From contig JANVFP010000010.1 in NCBI GenBank assembly GCA_027919835.1, positions 1,240,001-1,304,000 of the forward strand: a DNA stretch of 64,000 nt, given 5' to 3'. Below the pieces are notes generated by a model that did not search any database, was not told the DNA's origin, and was given only the letters and a program-made list of their open reading frames with translations. The first letter of the stretch is position 1, and the number at the start of each line of letters is the position of its first letter. Made by a program: the position numbers and the translations under genes. The DNA comes from Lentinula raphanica. Lineage: Eukaryota; Basidiomycota; Agaricomycetes; Agaricales; Omphalotaceae. Positions 45,882 to 58,200 of the stretch are shown here, in pieces.

Positions 45882-48497
45882 TCATGCGACAACGTCCGCC
45901 GAAGAAAAACTACTCCTTCTCCTCCTCACACTACTCCTCAACCCAGGCCTCGACTCAGTTTTATTACCTGTCCCATGAGTATTAGTAACGACCACCCCCG
46001 CCGCTTTACCCGTCGCCATCCATGCAGGTGCACCAGCACCAGCACCAGGACCCTCCTTCGCCTTCACATTAGAAACCGCCGAACCCTTTTTGCTATTCAA
46101 AAGCGCAGCAGCGGTAGCATCAGACGTCGAATTGGAATGATGAGTGACCAGACGGGTACGAGCCGGGATGAGAGTCGGAAGACGGGAAGGGTTCGGAGAC
46201 GGAGGAGGAGGGTTCGGTTTGGAATTGGAGCGCGTAGGTAATGGGACCGGTTTAGGTATCTCTTTAGCAGCGGCAGCTGCTTTAGCTGCAAGACCAATCG
46301 TAGACTTGCCCATCGCAAGTCGTGGGATCTTGTTCGGTCTCTGACCTGTAGTCACCTTCGTAGGAGACCCAACGACAGAAGCTCCGGCAGCTCCGGCTTT
46401 GGCTGCAGGGCCCGTATGGGCAGTCGTACCCGCCTTTCGAATAATCGCAGCACCAGCCGTCGACCGCGTCACTCTCGTCGGACGTTGTTCCGAGGCCGTG
46501 ATACCTCTCGCAGCTCCCATCTTCCCCTTCCCAGCTGTCGTCGCCTTCGAAGTCGAACCGGCACGAGCGCGAAGACGCGCCGATGGAGCTGGAGCCGGAA
46601 CGATGGTATGCAACGAAGGCAGCACATCATTCATCTCATCAGAATCGGAGTCTGAACCTGAACGCATACCCAACACATCGTCCTCATCATCGGAATCGTG
46701 TGCAGGAGCCGAGCGTTTGGCGTTTGGAGTTTTCCGTGGTTGACCGGGAGGAGCGATCTCCCTCGCTTTGGCAGCGGCAGCGGCAACGTGGCGGCTGGGT
46801 GTGACGGGTGGGAGGGAGGACATGGTGGATTCTGTGGGAGTCGAGGGACGGATGGGGGGTTGTTGTTGTTCTTCGTCTGTATCTGCAGGTGGAGTCGCTG
46901 GGGTGACGAGAGCGAGTGTGGGTGGTGCAGCTGTAACTGCCACTGCCGCAGCCTGGATCTTACGTGCCTCATCGATCGCAGCCCATTTCGACCATTCGAG
47001 TTGCTTCAGGTACAGATATTGCTGTTGAGGGCCCACGACACTTCCTGGTCGGACGATTCGCATGAACGCGATGGCTTCGTTTGCCGTGAAGCCATATTTC
47101 CAAACGAGGTAGGCACCGATAAGAGTAGCCGTACGACCGAGTCCTGCTTTACACTGGGAAGCGGGGTTCAGAATACCGAGAAGCAATGTCGATGTCAATC
47201 AGAAATGATCACGTACATGAACAGCAACGACCCCTCCTTCTTCTATCACCCGGTCTGCGACATCTAAGAATGTTCTGACGATCTCGTCCGTAGGGTTGGT
47301 TCCATCGTCAAAATAGAGCTCCATATGGTCAATCCCTCTGTCCAAAAAGGTGGCGCGATCGTAGAGCTGGTTGTTCAAGCGGACGACCAGCTTGATGTTT
47401 CGTTTCTCGAAGTAGTCTAGGCAGTTGAGAAACGGTGTCGGAAGCTTTCCCTGTAAAGCGAAATTGCTGTTGGTTGACGTGGATAATGAAGTGGGCGACC
47501 CTGAATCATCCTTCGCGGCTTCCTTTTGGCGTTTGATCCAGTTCTGGTCGACGGGAGAGGCGAACGCAATGAAATTGGGCGTGATCCAGTTCCAGTCTCC
47601 ATTCTCAACCTTCTCGTAAAACTCATAGTCCTCAATGTCGAATTCATTCATGTCGCATAATCCGTTCTGCATGGCTTTCCAGATTCCCCATAGGCAATCT
47701 TGTATATTGAGATTGAAGTCGGATGGACCACGTCCTGCGTCTCTGAATGGCATGAATTCGACCTCTGCGATTGGGTGGAAAGCCTCCCAAGGCGCGCGGC
47801 GTTGGACTATCATCTAGATGGAAAGTCGTGTGATCAGTCTCCGCAGTGGCATGGCTCTCGCATAGCGAACATACAACATAAAGAGCCATCAGAAGGGCGG
47901 CGTTTGCCTTTTTCCTTGGGTCATTGGATGAGTATAACACCAGTCGACGTGTGGCGAGTTCCTTATCCTGCGGTGGCCATGAGAAAAACATGAATCGACA
48001 TGGGTAACTTTCATACCTCGAGCAATTCATGGATCAGGATGCACGCCTTGTAGACCATGGCAATATTGAGAGGTCCCCAATCCTGGAAGAAGGAGAGATA
48101 GAGCAGCTGGTCATCTATTGTGAACCAGTAATATGATGCCTCCTCATCCGGCGAAGTGGCAGGAAATCCTCTTGGTCTCGGTCTGACGCGTGGACGATAG
48201 CTAGATTCTGAGGCTATACGGTTCAGAGTACTAGGAGTCGGCGTAGGATGAGGGAAAGTGGTGAAATACAGCCTGCGGTTGATTGATGGACGGAAACAAA
48301 AGACAAAAAACTAGTTTAGTGCGTGAAGAACGTAAGTGGAAGGCGAAGACGGAGAACCTATCGCTGAAGGAGCAAAGTGGCTCGCATTTTGGCGCCATAT
48401 GAGGAACGCGAAATTCGTCTAGATCCGAGTCCGAGTCGTCGAGAGAAGAGAAGGAAAATGAACTTCGCATGTTCAACTCCAAGTGCAAAGCCACCAA
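45882..48497 (-). CDS. CDC14: CDC14 dual-specificity phosphatase, 785 aa
   Basis: Removes CDK phosphates to drive mitotic exit, cytokinesis and septation. Five exons (48497-48358, 48272-48017, 47967-47875, 47813-47217, 47153-45882) join in frame to 785 residues. The N-terminal domain includes [35 protein letters not shown] and [18 protein letters not shown]. The catalytic domain has [35 protein letters not shown] and [12 protein letters not shown]. The P-loop [12 protein letters not shown] has its Cys at about residue 363, split by an intron exactly before the Cys codon. The C-terminal 350 residues are disordered, Ala/Pro/Ser/Thr-rich and basic. The first ATG used may be preceded in use by a later one (MRSSFSF, nine residues on). 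Confidence 0.93.
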
Positions 48498-48849
48498 AAC
48501 ACGTGGCGTAGATCCAGTTGATCACATGATATTCGCGTCGTGGATTGCGCCACACTTCTCCTAAGCGGTGGCGGAAGGGGTACCTTGAAGGTGGTACCGT
48601 ATCATGGAAGAGTTATTGGTCGACCGGTCATAATTAGCTTCATACACAACGCAATCACTGATCATCATTGTACAAAGGCAGTATAAGTAATAAGTAATAC
48701 AAAACAAGGGCGACATGCATTTTCTCGAAAGCAAGCTAAAAAAGGTCCAGGAAGAATCAATAACTTATACATACTCGGTGTGCAATCTTCCATCTGGTTT
48801 CATCTGATCCTAGCAGCTAGCTTGGAGAACCTGTTAACCACTCCTTCAC

Positions 48850-51293
48850 CTAGCCCTGAGGTGTTTTGGTCTTACTCGAGGGGTCCTCTGACTCCAGTGT
48901 CTGCATTACAAACAATCAGTTAGATACGGACGAACCTACGAAACATTCACGAACCTCAAGGAGCATCCCTAAAACTCCGTCGACTTCAGACGAGGGTATA
49001 CCCCCGCACCCTGCCCCAATCAACCTTCGATAGTCCTTCATCCTACCCTTTGTCCCAGCCTCAGCTTGAAACTCCACCAGGCTGTCAAAGACCACTTTCC
49101 TCCTCTTCCTATGGGCCCCCAGTTCTTCACGTAACTCGTCGCAGGCGCGTTGTAAGGCTTCTGGATCTGTCGGTATATTATCATGCAGTACGACTAAATC
49201 GGAGACGGTTTCCTCGAGGAACCTATCGTTCGATGTGATTGCGCCATTGGTATCCTGCGAAAGAGGTTCTCCTTCCGCTGGGGGCACACCCTCGACGCTG
49301 AAGGTGGCCGTTTCAGGCGTCAGCTCCAAACGACCACCAGAAGCATTCCGTATCCTCGTTTCCCTCATTTCCTCATCATAAACCCATTTCTCCCAGCCCA
49401 TCCTACACCTTTTTCCCATCTTATCATTCAGCTCCTTCTCTAATCCAGTAAGACTCTGTCTCGTACCCCCCATTCCTTCTGCTACTCTTTGTAAATGTCC
49501 CACAGCGCGTTGAGACTCTAGAATCTCCCCTTGAATATTGCTGAGTAACGCATGCGCTTGAGTCGTATCGCGTTCTTTTTCCCGCAGCTCTTGATCAAAA
49601 GAAGCAGCGAGACTATCGAGCATGCTCGTCATATCGTTCACGCATCGAGTGCTAGCCCGCTGTCCTGCGACGGAGTGATGGAGAGGTGGTCGGTGTTCAC
49701 TGAATGGCGTGGCTAGCGAGTAGGTGGTCGAATTATTTGAAGGGTAAGCGGCCTGCGCGTTTCGGAAAGACATCGACATTGCGCGAGAGGCAGGAACAGG
49801 CGAAGACCTGAACCGTTCATCTTCGAGAATATAGTCCTCCGTGCTTTTACCGTCGTTGTTCATGATCTTGGGATCTGCCCCGTGGTCGATGAGTAACTTG
49901 ACGAGTCGTTTACTCCGGCACCTGGCTGCCATCGTCAACGCGGTTTCGCCATCTTCGTCTTGGAAATTGATCACGTCTGCAAGCTCTCTTGGGTAATCCG
50001 CTAATCGAGTGAGTATAGTCTCCATGTAATATCTCGCGGCGTGGGTCTTCCCTTTCGACATGGCAACATCGACGACATGATGAAACACCGTGCGATTGTA
50101 GTTGTCGATATTTAGGGTAGAACGATGCAGCAATTCGTATAATTCTGGGAATTTTCGAACATCGTAGTTGTTGGCGAACATGACGCTCCGCATGAGCGGA
50201 GTTTGACCGGCTTTGTTCACCTTGAAAATGTCTGCTCCGGCAGTGAGTAAAAGTTTGACGATCCGTAGTCGTCCCATTGCACAAGCCCAGTGCAAAGATG
50301 TATGTCCATCATCATCAATGGCCATATTGGGGTCGAAGTCGATAGGAGGATTAATGAGGATTTCCGGGATTTGGTTCGTGTCAGATATAAAATATTCGAG
50401 AATTTGGTCTCCGTATGCACGAGCATCATTGGGAATGAGATCATCATACTCGTCGAATCGATTGTCGATTTCTCTTCGCCTCTTCCTCGAAGACTCAACG
50501 CCATTCGAGGAATACGGGGGACTGTTTATCGGCGACGGCGTGCGGGAGCTCGATGAACCCTCTGACGGGGAGGGTGACATCGATCCATCCTCTGTCCCGA
50601 CAACGGACAACGTCTCCTGCCCTTCCGAAGCCTGGTCGATTTCCTGATGCGCTTGACGACGGGAGGACCGTGTGTTAACGGGGGCACCTGATCCGTCTCC
50701 GCCGGCACGTCGCGCGGGACGCGGAGCGGTCCCTGTAACAAGGTGTTTAGGTGCGAGTGGAGGGCTTTTCGAAGCAGGCTGGAAGTCAATGATAGGTCGA
50801 AGGAGGGCATCGCAGTTGTATTGTTTAGCTAATGAGAGTCCTCGCTCTAGAGGAATCCAAGTACCTTTCATAGACAGACGCCAAACTCGCCATCAGTCAT
50901 CTATCTTTGAGAACAGACACGGCATACCTTGGTATTTCCCATACCCACCCTGCACCTTTTCGTGTTCACCTTTTTGTACTTCGCGCTCCAGCACGCGTGT
51001 TCGTTGAGGCTTATCGAACCCGGCAACTTTGAGGATTTGTGTCGCGTTCAACCATGCGTCAGCACGTCTTCGCATCACAGCTACCCCTTTGCACATCCTA
51101 TAGATACGTGTATCATCAACGAAAGTCGTGTAAAATCGCGTCAAAAATCTTTCAAAAAGCGTTCAATCAAAGCACTTGCATCTCGTATACGGGAATTCCA
51201 CTGTATGTGGCCTGAATATTGCGAGATACATGAGGTTTGGTGATAAATTGGTGGCTGATGAACTCTGACCTTGAAAATCTGAGGATCCGGCAT
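48850..51293 (-). CDS. MBP1: MBF/SBF-type APSES (KilA-N) transcription factor with ankyrin repeats, 728 aa
   Basis: DNA-binding subunit of the G1/S cell-cycle regulator family (Mbp1/Swi4/Res). Five exons (51293-51270, 51211-51180, 51097-50928, 50864-48955, 48900-48850) join in frame to 728 residues. The APSES/KilA-N domain (about 9-115) reads [68 protein letters not shown] Ser/Pro linker and nuclear-signal-like KRRR follow. Ankyrin repeats lie at about 260-430 ([58 protein letters not shown]), then a C-terminal coiled coil. Intron 2 has a GC donor (GCAAGT); only this gives the conserved VYEMMCKGVAV. Divergent from SAM50 with 170 bp between ATGs. Confidence 0.94.
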
Positions 51294-51463
51294 TGTTAAA
51301 ACGCTGATGAGCCAGGTTCAGCTATGAGAGAGATATAGCCAGAGTGAAAGAACAGAAAAGAAGAAGAAAGAGGTAAAAGGTCCAACGTTGAGAGGTCTGT
51401 GAGCGTGGGAGACTTTCGTGTCTCTTCCGGAACAAGCGAAATAAGTCTTGCCTTCCTCTGCAA
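51294..51463. promoter_or_regulatory. Bidirectional promoter of the MBF factor and SAM50
   Basis: 170 bp between divergent start codons, with an A/G-rich tract (about 51344-51377). No MCB (ACGCGT) box was seen here. Confidence 0.45.
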
Positions 51464-53441
51464 ATGACCTCTAATGGTGACAAACTTTGGTCTCTAAAAC
51501 CACCACTGCAAAACTCCTCTTCACCACTCGACAAAGAACCTATCGAAGTCCAAAAACTCAGAAAATGGCAGGAAAAACGTGCAGCTAAGAAGTTACGCGG
51601 AGACTACGAGTCAGCGACTCTCCATCTGGCAGACTTGGTACGTCGATCATTGCAGGCATCAACCATTCGACTAATCCATATATACTCGTACAGATTAATT
51701 CCAGTCTCTTAGCACCTCTCCGTATCGCTTCTGTACGCGTCGAAGGAGCACATAAAACCCGACCTTCGTTCTTAGGCTTCTTGATTAATCCTATCCTCTC
51801 TCCCGATTCAGGAGAGGTTCCACAAGATGTCCAATCTGTTTTACACGCTACAAGACATATATCCGACCTCTTACAGCGTGCGGATATCTTTCATTCTGTT
51901 TCCGCCAACATAGAACGTTCCAAGGATGAGTTGTTTCCACCAGAGGCTGTGGACGTTGTCTTCAAGACGCGTGAAAAGGGAAGGTTCTATCTGAAGACTT
52001 CCACAGAACTAGGGAATAACGAAGGCAGTGCGGTGGGTCTACTCAGTTTCCATCTGTTGCTGACGATACTGATTCATACCATTTGGTGTTTTTAGAGTGC
52101 AATCGGTCGTGTCCGCAATGTCTTTGGAGGAGCAGAAACCTTCGAAGCCAGCATGTCCTTGGGTACAACCACCCGAAAATCATTCAACGCATTATTCTCC
52201 TTACCAATAACCCCCGACCTCAACACATATGCCGAGATTGGTGCATTCGGATTGTCCAGAGATTATTCCACCTTTGCAAGCTGTTCCGAAAGTCTGAGGG
52301 GTATCAAAGCGCTTGTTAGGGTGAGCTTTAGGTTAGCAGATAATCTTCGCGTACAACTAAAAGAGCTCACTGTTGATTTGACTTCTAGCATGGAGAGATA
52401 TCGGGTGGATTGCACGAAGTCGCGTACCAGGCTGTTTTGAGGAATATTGGAAATCTCTTGCCGACCGCGTCTATCAGGTGAGTTGGAGTTCTGATACTGA
52501 GGGATACCTCGGTGACGAACGTCATCATTTCTACCTTCTTTTTGCACGCTTCCCCTTCGTGTGCTCACTTCGCTTTCTCTCGCAGCATCCGCGAAGCTGC
52601 GGGTCAGACCTCAAAATCATCTTTAACATATACATACACATTCGACAACCGCGATGACCGAATAACTGGCACGCGTGGTTTCCATACCAAAATCTTCCAA
52701 GAACTCGCAGGTCTTGGTCTGGGTGGAGACGCGTCGTACTTCAAAGCAGAGACAGAGAATCATATTTCGAGATCGGTTCTACCTGGGGTGGTAAGTAGAT
52801 TCGTTTGACTTGCTCTCGGGAGTACCTGACATATATCTTGGTGTTCTTCTGTAGACAGTCGCCTTGTCAGCTTGTTCAGGCGTACTATGGAATTTTACAC
52901 AAGCTCCGAGTCTTTTCTCAGACCGATTCCAACTCGGAGGCCCGCTGTCTGTGCGCTCGATGAGGTTTGCAGGTTTGGGACCGCGAGACGGGTGTACGTT
53001 TTTTTTTCTCTCAGTGTCTTTCCACTCACATTTCTCACATCACTGTTATGTTCTCCAGCGGACTCCTTAGGTGGCGACTTGTACTGGTCCGCTGGCTTGA
53101 GCGTCATATCCGACATTCCTAGAAAAGGACATTGGCCGCTCAAGACACATATTTTCCTAAATGCTGGTCGTTTGGACGGCATTGATAAGTGTAAGTGTGA
53201 TTCTTCCTTCTGGGAATGATGTGTATTTTTCTGACTAGGCCTTTCGCGATACCTAGCCCGTACGTTCGTCGAAAACATCCAAAACACCGTTTCAAAACCA
53301 TCGATATCTGCTGGTGTTGGACTGATATATAAATTCGACCCTATAAGGATGGAAGTGAATTTCGGTCTTCCATTGGTTGCGAGTAAGAGTGATGGGACAC
53401 GGAAGGGCATACAGGTTGGGATAGGGTTGGAGTTTTTATGA
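51464..53441 (+). CDS. SAM50: SAM50/Tob55, mitochondrial outer-membrane beta-barrel insertase, 501 aa
   Basis: Omp85-family core of the sorting and assembly machinery, which inserts Tom40, porin and other beta-barrels. Eight exons (51464-51637, 51694-52032, 52096-52320, 52389-52477, 52586-52790, 52855-52993, 53059-53190, 53239-53441) join in frame to 501 residues, the family length. A single POTRA-like region (about 60-150: SVRVEGAHKTRPSFLGFL, VVFKTREKGRFYLKTSTELG) precedes the barrel. The barrel includes VRNVFGGAETFEASMSLGTT, TGTRGFHTKIFQELAGLGLG, FQLGGPLSVRSMRFAGLGPR and a C-terminal beta-signal-like end KGIQVGIGLEF. The donor GTACGT at 52994 was chosen because it keeps the conserved GPRDG..SLGG frame. 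Confidence 0.95.
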
Positions 53442-53731
53442 GAATGACTTCAATGAGGAACAATTTGCACAATACTTAAATTCACAGCTTGAATACACAT
53501 TTACTTTCATAATAGTCTATAGCAGTGTGACAAGTACCTTGGTCACAGTAATCGTAGACATGCAGGTATGATGAGGCAACCACCTCTTCTTGACCTCTGC
53601 TCTTCTTTGACCTCCAGCCTGGTCTTGGTAAAGCTAAGCGCTGGCATGGCGCTTATTTCAAATTTTTCCGCGCGCCCTCTTTCCAGTGTCCACCCGCCTT
53701 TCACTAAAGTCTGACATTGGCAACATAGCCA

Positions 53732-55063
53732 ATGCCTCTCCACAGGCTCACCAAACATGAAATCGTCAACGCAGTTACTAGAAGTCCATGGACGACCTCT
53801 TTTAGACATCTGCTTCCTGCATCCAGAGTTCTAAAAGGGCTTTTGAAAAAGCCAAGTTTAGTGAACTTCAGTAAGAAGATCGTACCGGAGAAGGACAGGA
53901 TCAAATGGTGGAACATTGTACCTGGGGACCAAGTCCGGCTGCTGGGACGAAGGAGAGGAGGGACGACAGGGAAGGATGGAAAAGAGGTGCTGTTGCACGA
54001 AGTTGTGGCGGTTAACAAGTTTAGGAATAGGGTTTATGTGAAGGGAATGAGACATGATGTGAGTTGAATTCAGGCTCGAAAACTTCTAGGATCTTTGTTC
54101 TTACTCTCACTCCTAGTCTACTCCAGAAGAAAGCGGACGACAAGACAAGAATTATCACTATTCCCGGTGTCAGTTATACTTGGGAGAACATGAGCTTCCG
54201 TTAAGAGCAGGAGAAACAGAGAGAAAGGTCGTTCCGTATGTAGCTGTCCTTGTCGTTCCAGACGCGTCAACTAACCTGTTTCAAAGTGTCTTCGCCAAAC
54301 GTCTTGGCACAGCTTCCCCTGTATGGAACTCGTATGTACACAGATGGCAATGGGAACGATTCGCTACCAAAACAGTTCCAATTATACCAGAACGTGTAGG
54401 CGAGCGTATACTTATCCCATGGCCAAAACCACAGCCGGTCATTCACGCTGACGGTATGTACTTTCGATCCCTTCACTTTGGTCTCTATCCCAATCCCAAT
54501 TCTCTTAAGCTACACCGCTCGACACTTCCGAGGGCGAGGTCTTGAAAGTCACGTACAAACCCCCTCCCTTCAGTCCGACGTTACGAGGATTACCTCCTCG
54601 AGTACCTACGGAAAAGGAGTATCTCCGCTCTCTATACAACCGCAACTCACCCTACAGCAAGACTTTCACCGCCAACTTTGGTAGCATCCAACCACCTCTC
54701 GAGCAATTTCTTTACAAAGAACTCTCCAACCCCCACTCTCGTGCGAAAAAGATGAAACGCTGGCAACAAGTCCGCGTCGCCAAACGAGCATTGTTGAACG
54801 AGTACATCCAGGAAGAATTGCAGGATCTCAAAGGTCGAACGCAGGGAGAAGCTAGAGCCGAAGCAGCGTTTAGGTGGAGGCAAACGTTGGAAGAGGATAA
54901 GAAGGAAGATCGGAAGATGAGGTGGGTCCAGAGAGGTGGAGAGGAGAGGTTAGAGAGAAAGATTAAGATGAAGAAGAGGAAGGAGGAGAAGAAGAGGTTG
55001 AGGTTGGTGAACTTGGTGCTGAAGGATGGAGAACAGAACCAAGTTATTCCGAAGGAGCTTTGA
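53732..55063 (+). CDS. MRPL40: Mitochondrial ribosomal protein uL24m (MRPL24/Mrpl40-like), 405 aa
   Basis: Assembly protein of the mitochondrial large subunit. Three exons (53732-54058, 54117-54453, 54510-55063) join in frame to 405 residues. The KOW domain is clear: WWNIVPGDQVRLLGRR, GKEVLLHEVVAVNKFRNRVY, VKGMRHD, then NYHYSRCQLYLGEHELPLRA. Fungal-specific extensions follow: AKRLGTASPVWNSYVHRWQW, WPKPQP, YKPPPFSPTLRGLPPRVP and a long, highly charged Lys/Glu/Arg coiled-coil tail (about 250-390). The second-exon acceptor (CCTAG at 54112-54116) was chosen over an AG ten bases later because only it keeps the HYSRCQLYLGE block in frame. Confidence 0.9.
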
Positions 55064-55241
55064 CTTTGAAAATTACCTTACAATATCTAATCAACGCTGA
55101 TGTTACACGATGATCTATGTGGACACAGAGCGATTTGAGAACGCTGCAGAGTACTTGCTCGGGTGGTAAACACTTGCGAGCGCTTATTGAAAGTTTGAAT
55201 AAGGAGGAATAAGGGACGAGCGCTTACAACTTGCCTTTTTC

Positions 55242-56989
55242 ATGTCTCGCTCATCACCAGAGGCACTCTACCACTCGATTCCTCAGCTTCCTCAAGACGG
55301 CCCCAATAACGATTCTGCCCTCGAGCTCAACGCCGAACATGATAATGAGGAAGCTGATGAGGACTCAAATTTACCGACTAATGTTGTGACTGTCGATCTC
55401 CGAATTCGATGGTTCAATTTCGTTCTAGGATGTGCTGTTTTGCTACCTTGGAATGGTCTGTTCTTCTCTTTCATTCATTATGCGTCTCCTCACAAACTCA
55501 ATACGACCATACCTAGCTTTGATAACTGCTATCCCATATTTCCTCTCGAGGCTTGCTGGATCATCTCTACAATCTACTTTCTCATCATATCTCTCAATAA
55601 CCTTCACCCTATCTAACTTCCTATGTCTTGCTCATGCCACTGCAACATCCAAGCAGGTGTGTATCATAACGCTACTTAGTCATTGGTGATTCTTGATGGA
55701 CCCTCAGTCACCTCCTTCCATTCGAACGACAAACTCCCTATACGGTCTAACCGTCCTCACTTTGCTCCTTACCCTCAGCACATTCATCACAATATCTCCT
55801 GGACTCTTCTTCACATTCGTCCTTCTGAACGGCGTCGCCCAAGCCTCCTTCGGATCCTACCTGCAGAATGCGGTAATCGCTGTCGCGTCCTTATTCGGGC
55901 CCCAAGCAGTTCAGGCTATGCTAGCCGGGCAAGCAGCCGTAGCCGTCGTGGTCAGTGCGGTACAAGTTTTCAGTGCGGCGGTGTCCGTGCATACATCATC
56001 AGGCTCCGAGTCGGTCAGTGCGATGGAGAAAGATGCAGAAGAACGTTCCGCGTTTATATTCTTCGGACTCTCGACGATTTTTCTGTTATTTTCGATAGCT
56101 GCTCACAAGTGGCTGGTCTCGCTGCCGGTATATCGTGCTGTGGCAGGTTCTTTGGAGTCTCAGAAACAACAGGGAACGAGAACGACGGGAAATGGATTCG
56201 ACTCGTCAGATCTCGGACCAGACATCGATGAACGGAGTCGAATGTTGGTGTCTGCAGGCCCGTCTCAAATGTTTACTGAGAAACACAGAATCTGGAAAGT
56301 AGCGAAAGCCAATGTGTTGTATGAAATTGCAGTTGCTTATGTTTTCATGGTGACTTTGGTATGTGCATGAAACTACGAAGGAGCCTTTCTGACTGTAACT
56401 CCGATTTTTTCAACATTCCCTCATCACTTTCCCTTTCCATCTTGCTATGTCTTGAATGCAGACCGTCTTTCCTCCAATCACATCCTCGGTCCTCCCAACG
56501 AACCCCTCAGTCCACCCACTACTGTTCACCTCCATACATTTCCTCGTCTTTGGGCTGGGAGACTTCTTCGGGCGATACATCTGCTCATTCCCCAAGTTAC
56601 TCATTTGGTCCTCCAAGCGCCTTTTGGCACTTTCCCTCTCCCGAACGTTATTCATTTTCCTATTCTTGATGTGCAACATCCAACGACCTCCGATTCTGAA
56701 TCCCAACTCGTCCGATCCCACTCTGACCTCGACACCAGTGATCAATTCCGATTTTTTGTTTATGCTTATCCTGTTCCTGTTCGGTGCATCGAACGGATAC
56801 ATCTCGAGTCTCTGTATGATGTCTGCTCCGTCGTTGGAGCATAATCCTCGTTTGAAAGGGAAGAAGGAAGATGTGGATGTTGCTGCGACAGTTACGCAGT
56901 TTTGCTTGATAGGTGGGTTAGTTTTGGGAAGTGTGGCGAGTTTTGTGGTGAGAGGGGCGGTTTGTAAGTGTAATCCGTTCGTGATGTAG
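55242..56989 (+). CDS. Equilibrative nucleoside transporter (ENT/SLC29), 510 aa
   Basis: Multi-pass membrane carrier for nucleosides, in fungi often vacuolar (Fun26-like). Four exons (55242-55455, 55517-55656, 55708-56358, 56462-56989) join in frame to 510 residues. The acidic cytosolic N-terminus precedes FNFVLGCAVLLPWNALITAI, the TM1 ENT signature. Further features: FLSRLAGSSLQSTF, FTFVLLNGVAQASFGSYLQN and SLFGPQAVQAMLAGQA (the conserved ENT TM4-5 blocks), and a long loop (EKDAEERSAF). The second half has FPPITSSV, FLVFGLGDFFGRYICSFPKL, FLFGASNGYISSLCMM, then a VAATVTQFCLIGGLVLGSVA helix. Eleven hydrophobic segments are plausible. A mutated second copy of its 3' end is at 62440-62745. Confidence 0.93.
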
Positions 56990-57009
56990 GATAGGACCGG
57001 CTTCGATGG

Positions 57010-57402
57010 TTGGATAAAATGCACTTGAAACGACACTGTACAGCATCGGGCTATGATGTAGTGCCGTCCGCTGAAAGTCCCCAACTCGAAACGACTTACA
57101 GTGGCTCAATAGAGCAAAGTGATTCAGCGAACGTATCTAAACCTTTCGCTCTGCAGGCTCTACTGAACAGACAGATGTCAACTGCCGTTGTACCAGAACG
57201 ATTTGGGTGCATTAAGCATGTGCATGAAGAAGACCGGCCACTATACCACCGCAGGACATCAGGTAGGCAGGCATTGCTAAATTATCACCTAATGCAGGAA
57301 GGAAGGGCAAAGTACGCCATGAAGGCGGGGTCCCACAACGGAACAGGCGGATTCATCGGTGTTTTGCCCACCAAACGAAGCAAGTTCGATCAGGACCGAT
57401 AG
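57010..57402 (+). CDS. Doubtful ORF, 130 aa
   Basis: Open frame of 130 codons just downstream of the nucleoside transporter, in the part mirrored by the CpG-depleted duplicate. No domain, no signal peptide, no recognised homologue. Composition is unremarkable. It may be chance, or an exon of a gene not resolved here. Confidence 0.25.
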   Translation: MDKMHLKRHCTASGYDVVPSAESPQLETTYSGSIEQSDSANVSKPFALQALLNRQMSTAVVPERFGCIKHVHEEDRPLYHRRTSGRQALLNYHLMQEGRAKYAMKAGSHNGTGGFIGVLPTKRSKFDQDR

Positions 57403-58200
57403 CAATGGTATCTCTTCCCAAGTCGTCACACAGAAGATCGAATCGTCGCATAAGAGTATCGAACGTTTATCGAGGATTGAAATGTATGTCACCGTTTTGT
57501 CGGATGTTCACGGATTCTACTAATCCCCCTTACCGTGCCGCGTGTTCCCTCATTCTCAGTTTCACTTCGAGTCTTTCGGCGTTATGATCTCTTCATACGA
57601 CTTCAGACGACTACATATCTGAAAATAGTGAACAACCAAAGCAACGGTACATATTTTTTTCTTTTGATCTTTCTATATGAAGCATACTAAGGCTAAACGC
57701 TCAACTCGAGTGCGACCCAAAATAGCAGAGAAATAGAAGCAGAACCGGAACGACTTCCTATCAGCGAACTCCAGCCTCAACTGACGGTAGCCATTATCCA
57801 TGATCCATGATGATGATGATGATATGATGATTGACCGATGGTAATTAAAATGGTATTTTGCCATCTGGAATCAAGGACCAGTCTATATTCACAGTGGTAG
57901 TAGACTGTAATCACTTCGAAGTCAACTTGGGTTGCCAGATGCCATAGGAAATTTCCTCGATGTGATGCAGTTTTACCCGATCCAAAGGGATAGGTATTCT
58001 ATTGGTCTGTATAACGATGTTAGAAGGACATTACTGGTTCTCACTGAGGTTGAGACTTGACTGACCTGAAAATATTCATTACAGGCTCTTGATATACGTC
58101 TCGCAAGCGATTGAAGATCGATTCGATTGTTTTTCGAGGCCTTTATTGGAATCTCGTATCTTCGAGGGCAATAGCCAACCCACTAAAGTCCACATATCAT
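57403..58200. other. Intergenic, mirrored by decayed copy at window end
   Basis: No gene recognised. It contains a (ATG)n microsatellite near 57805-57830. The part from about 57890 is recognisably related to 63555-64000. Confidence 0.45.

Noticed and set aside
46399..47267. Plus-strand ORFs of 114 and 189 aa over CDC14
   Set aside because: They lie antisense to the low-complexity C-terminal exon of CDC14 and have no conserved domain.
48600..48850. Possible small gene between CDC14 and the MBF factor
   Set aside because: No open frame with conserved content; the space is explained as CDC14 promoter plus MBF 3' end.
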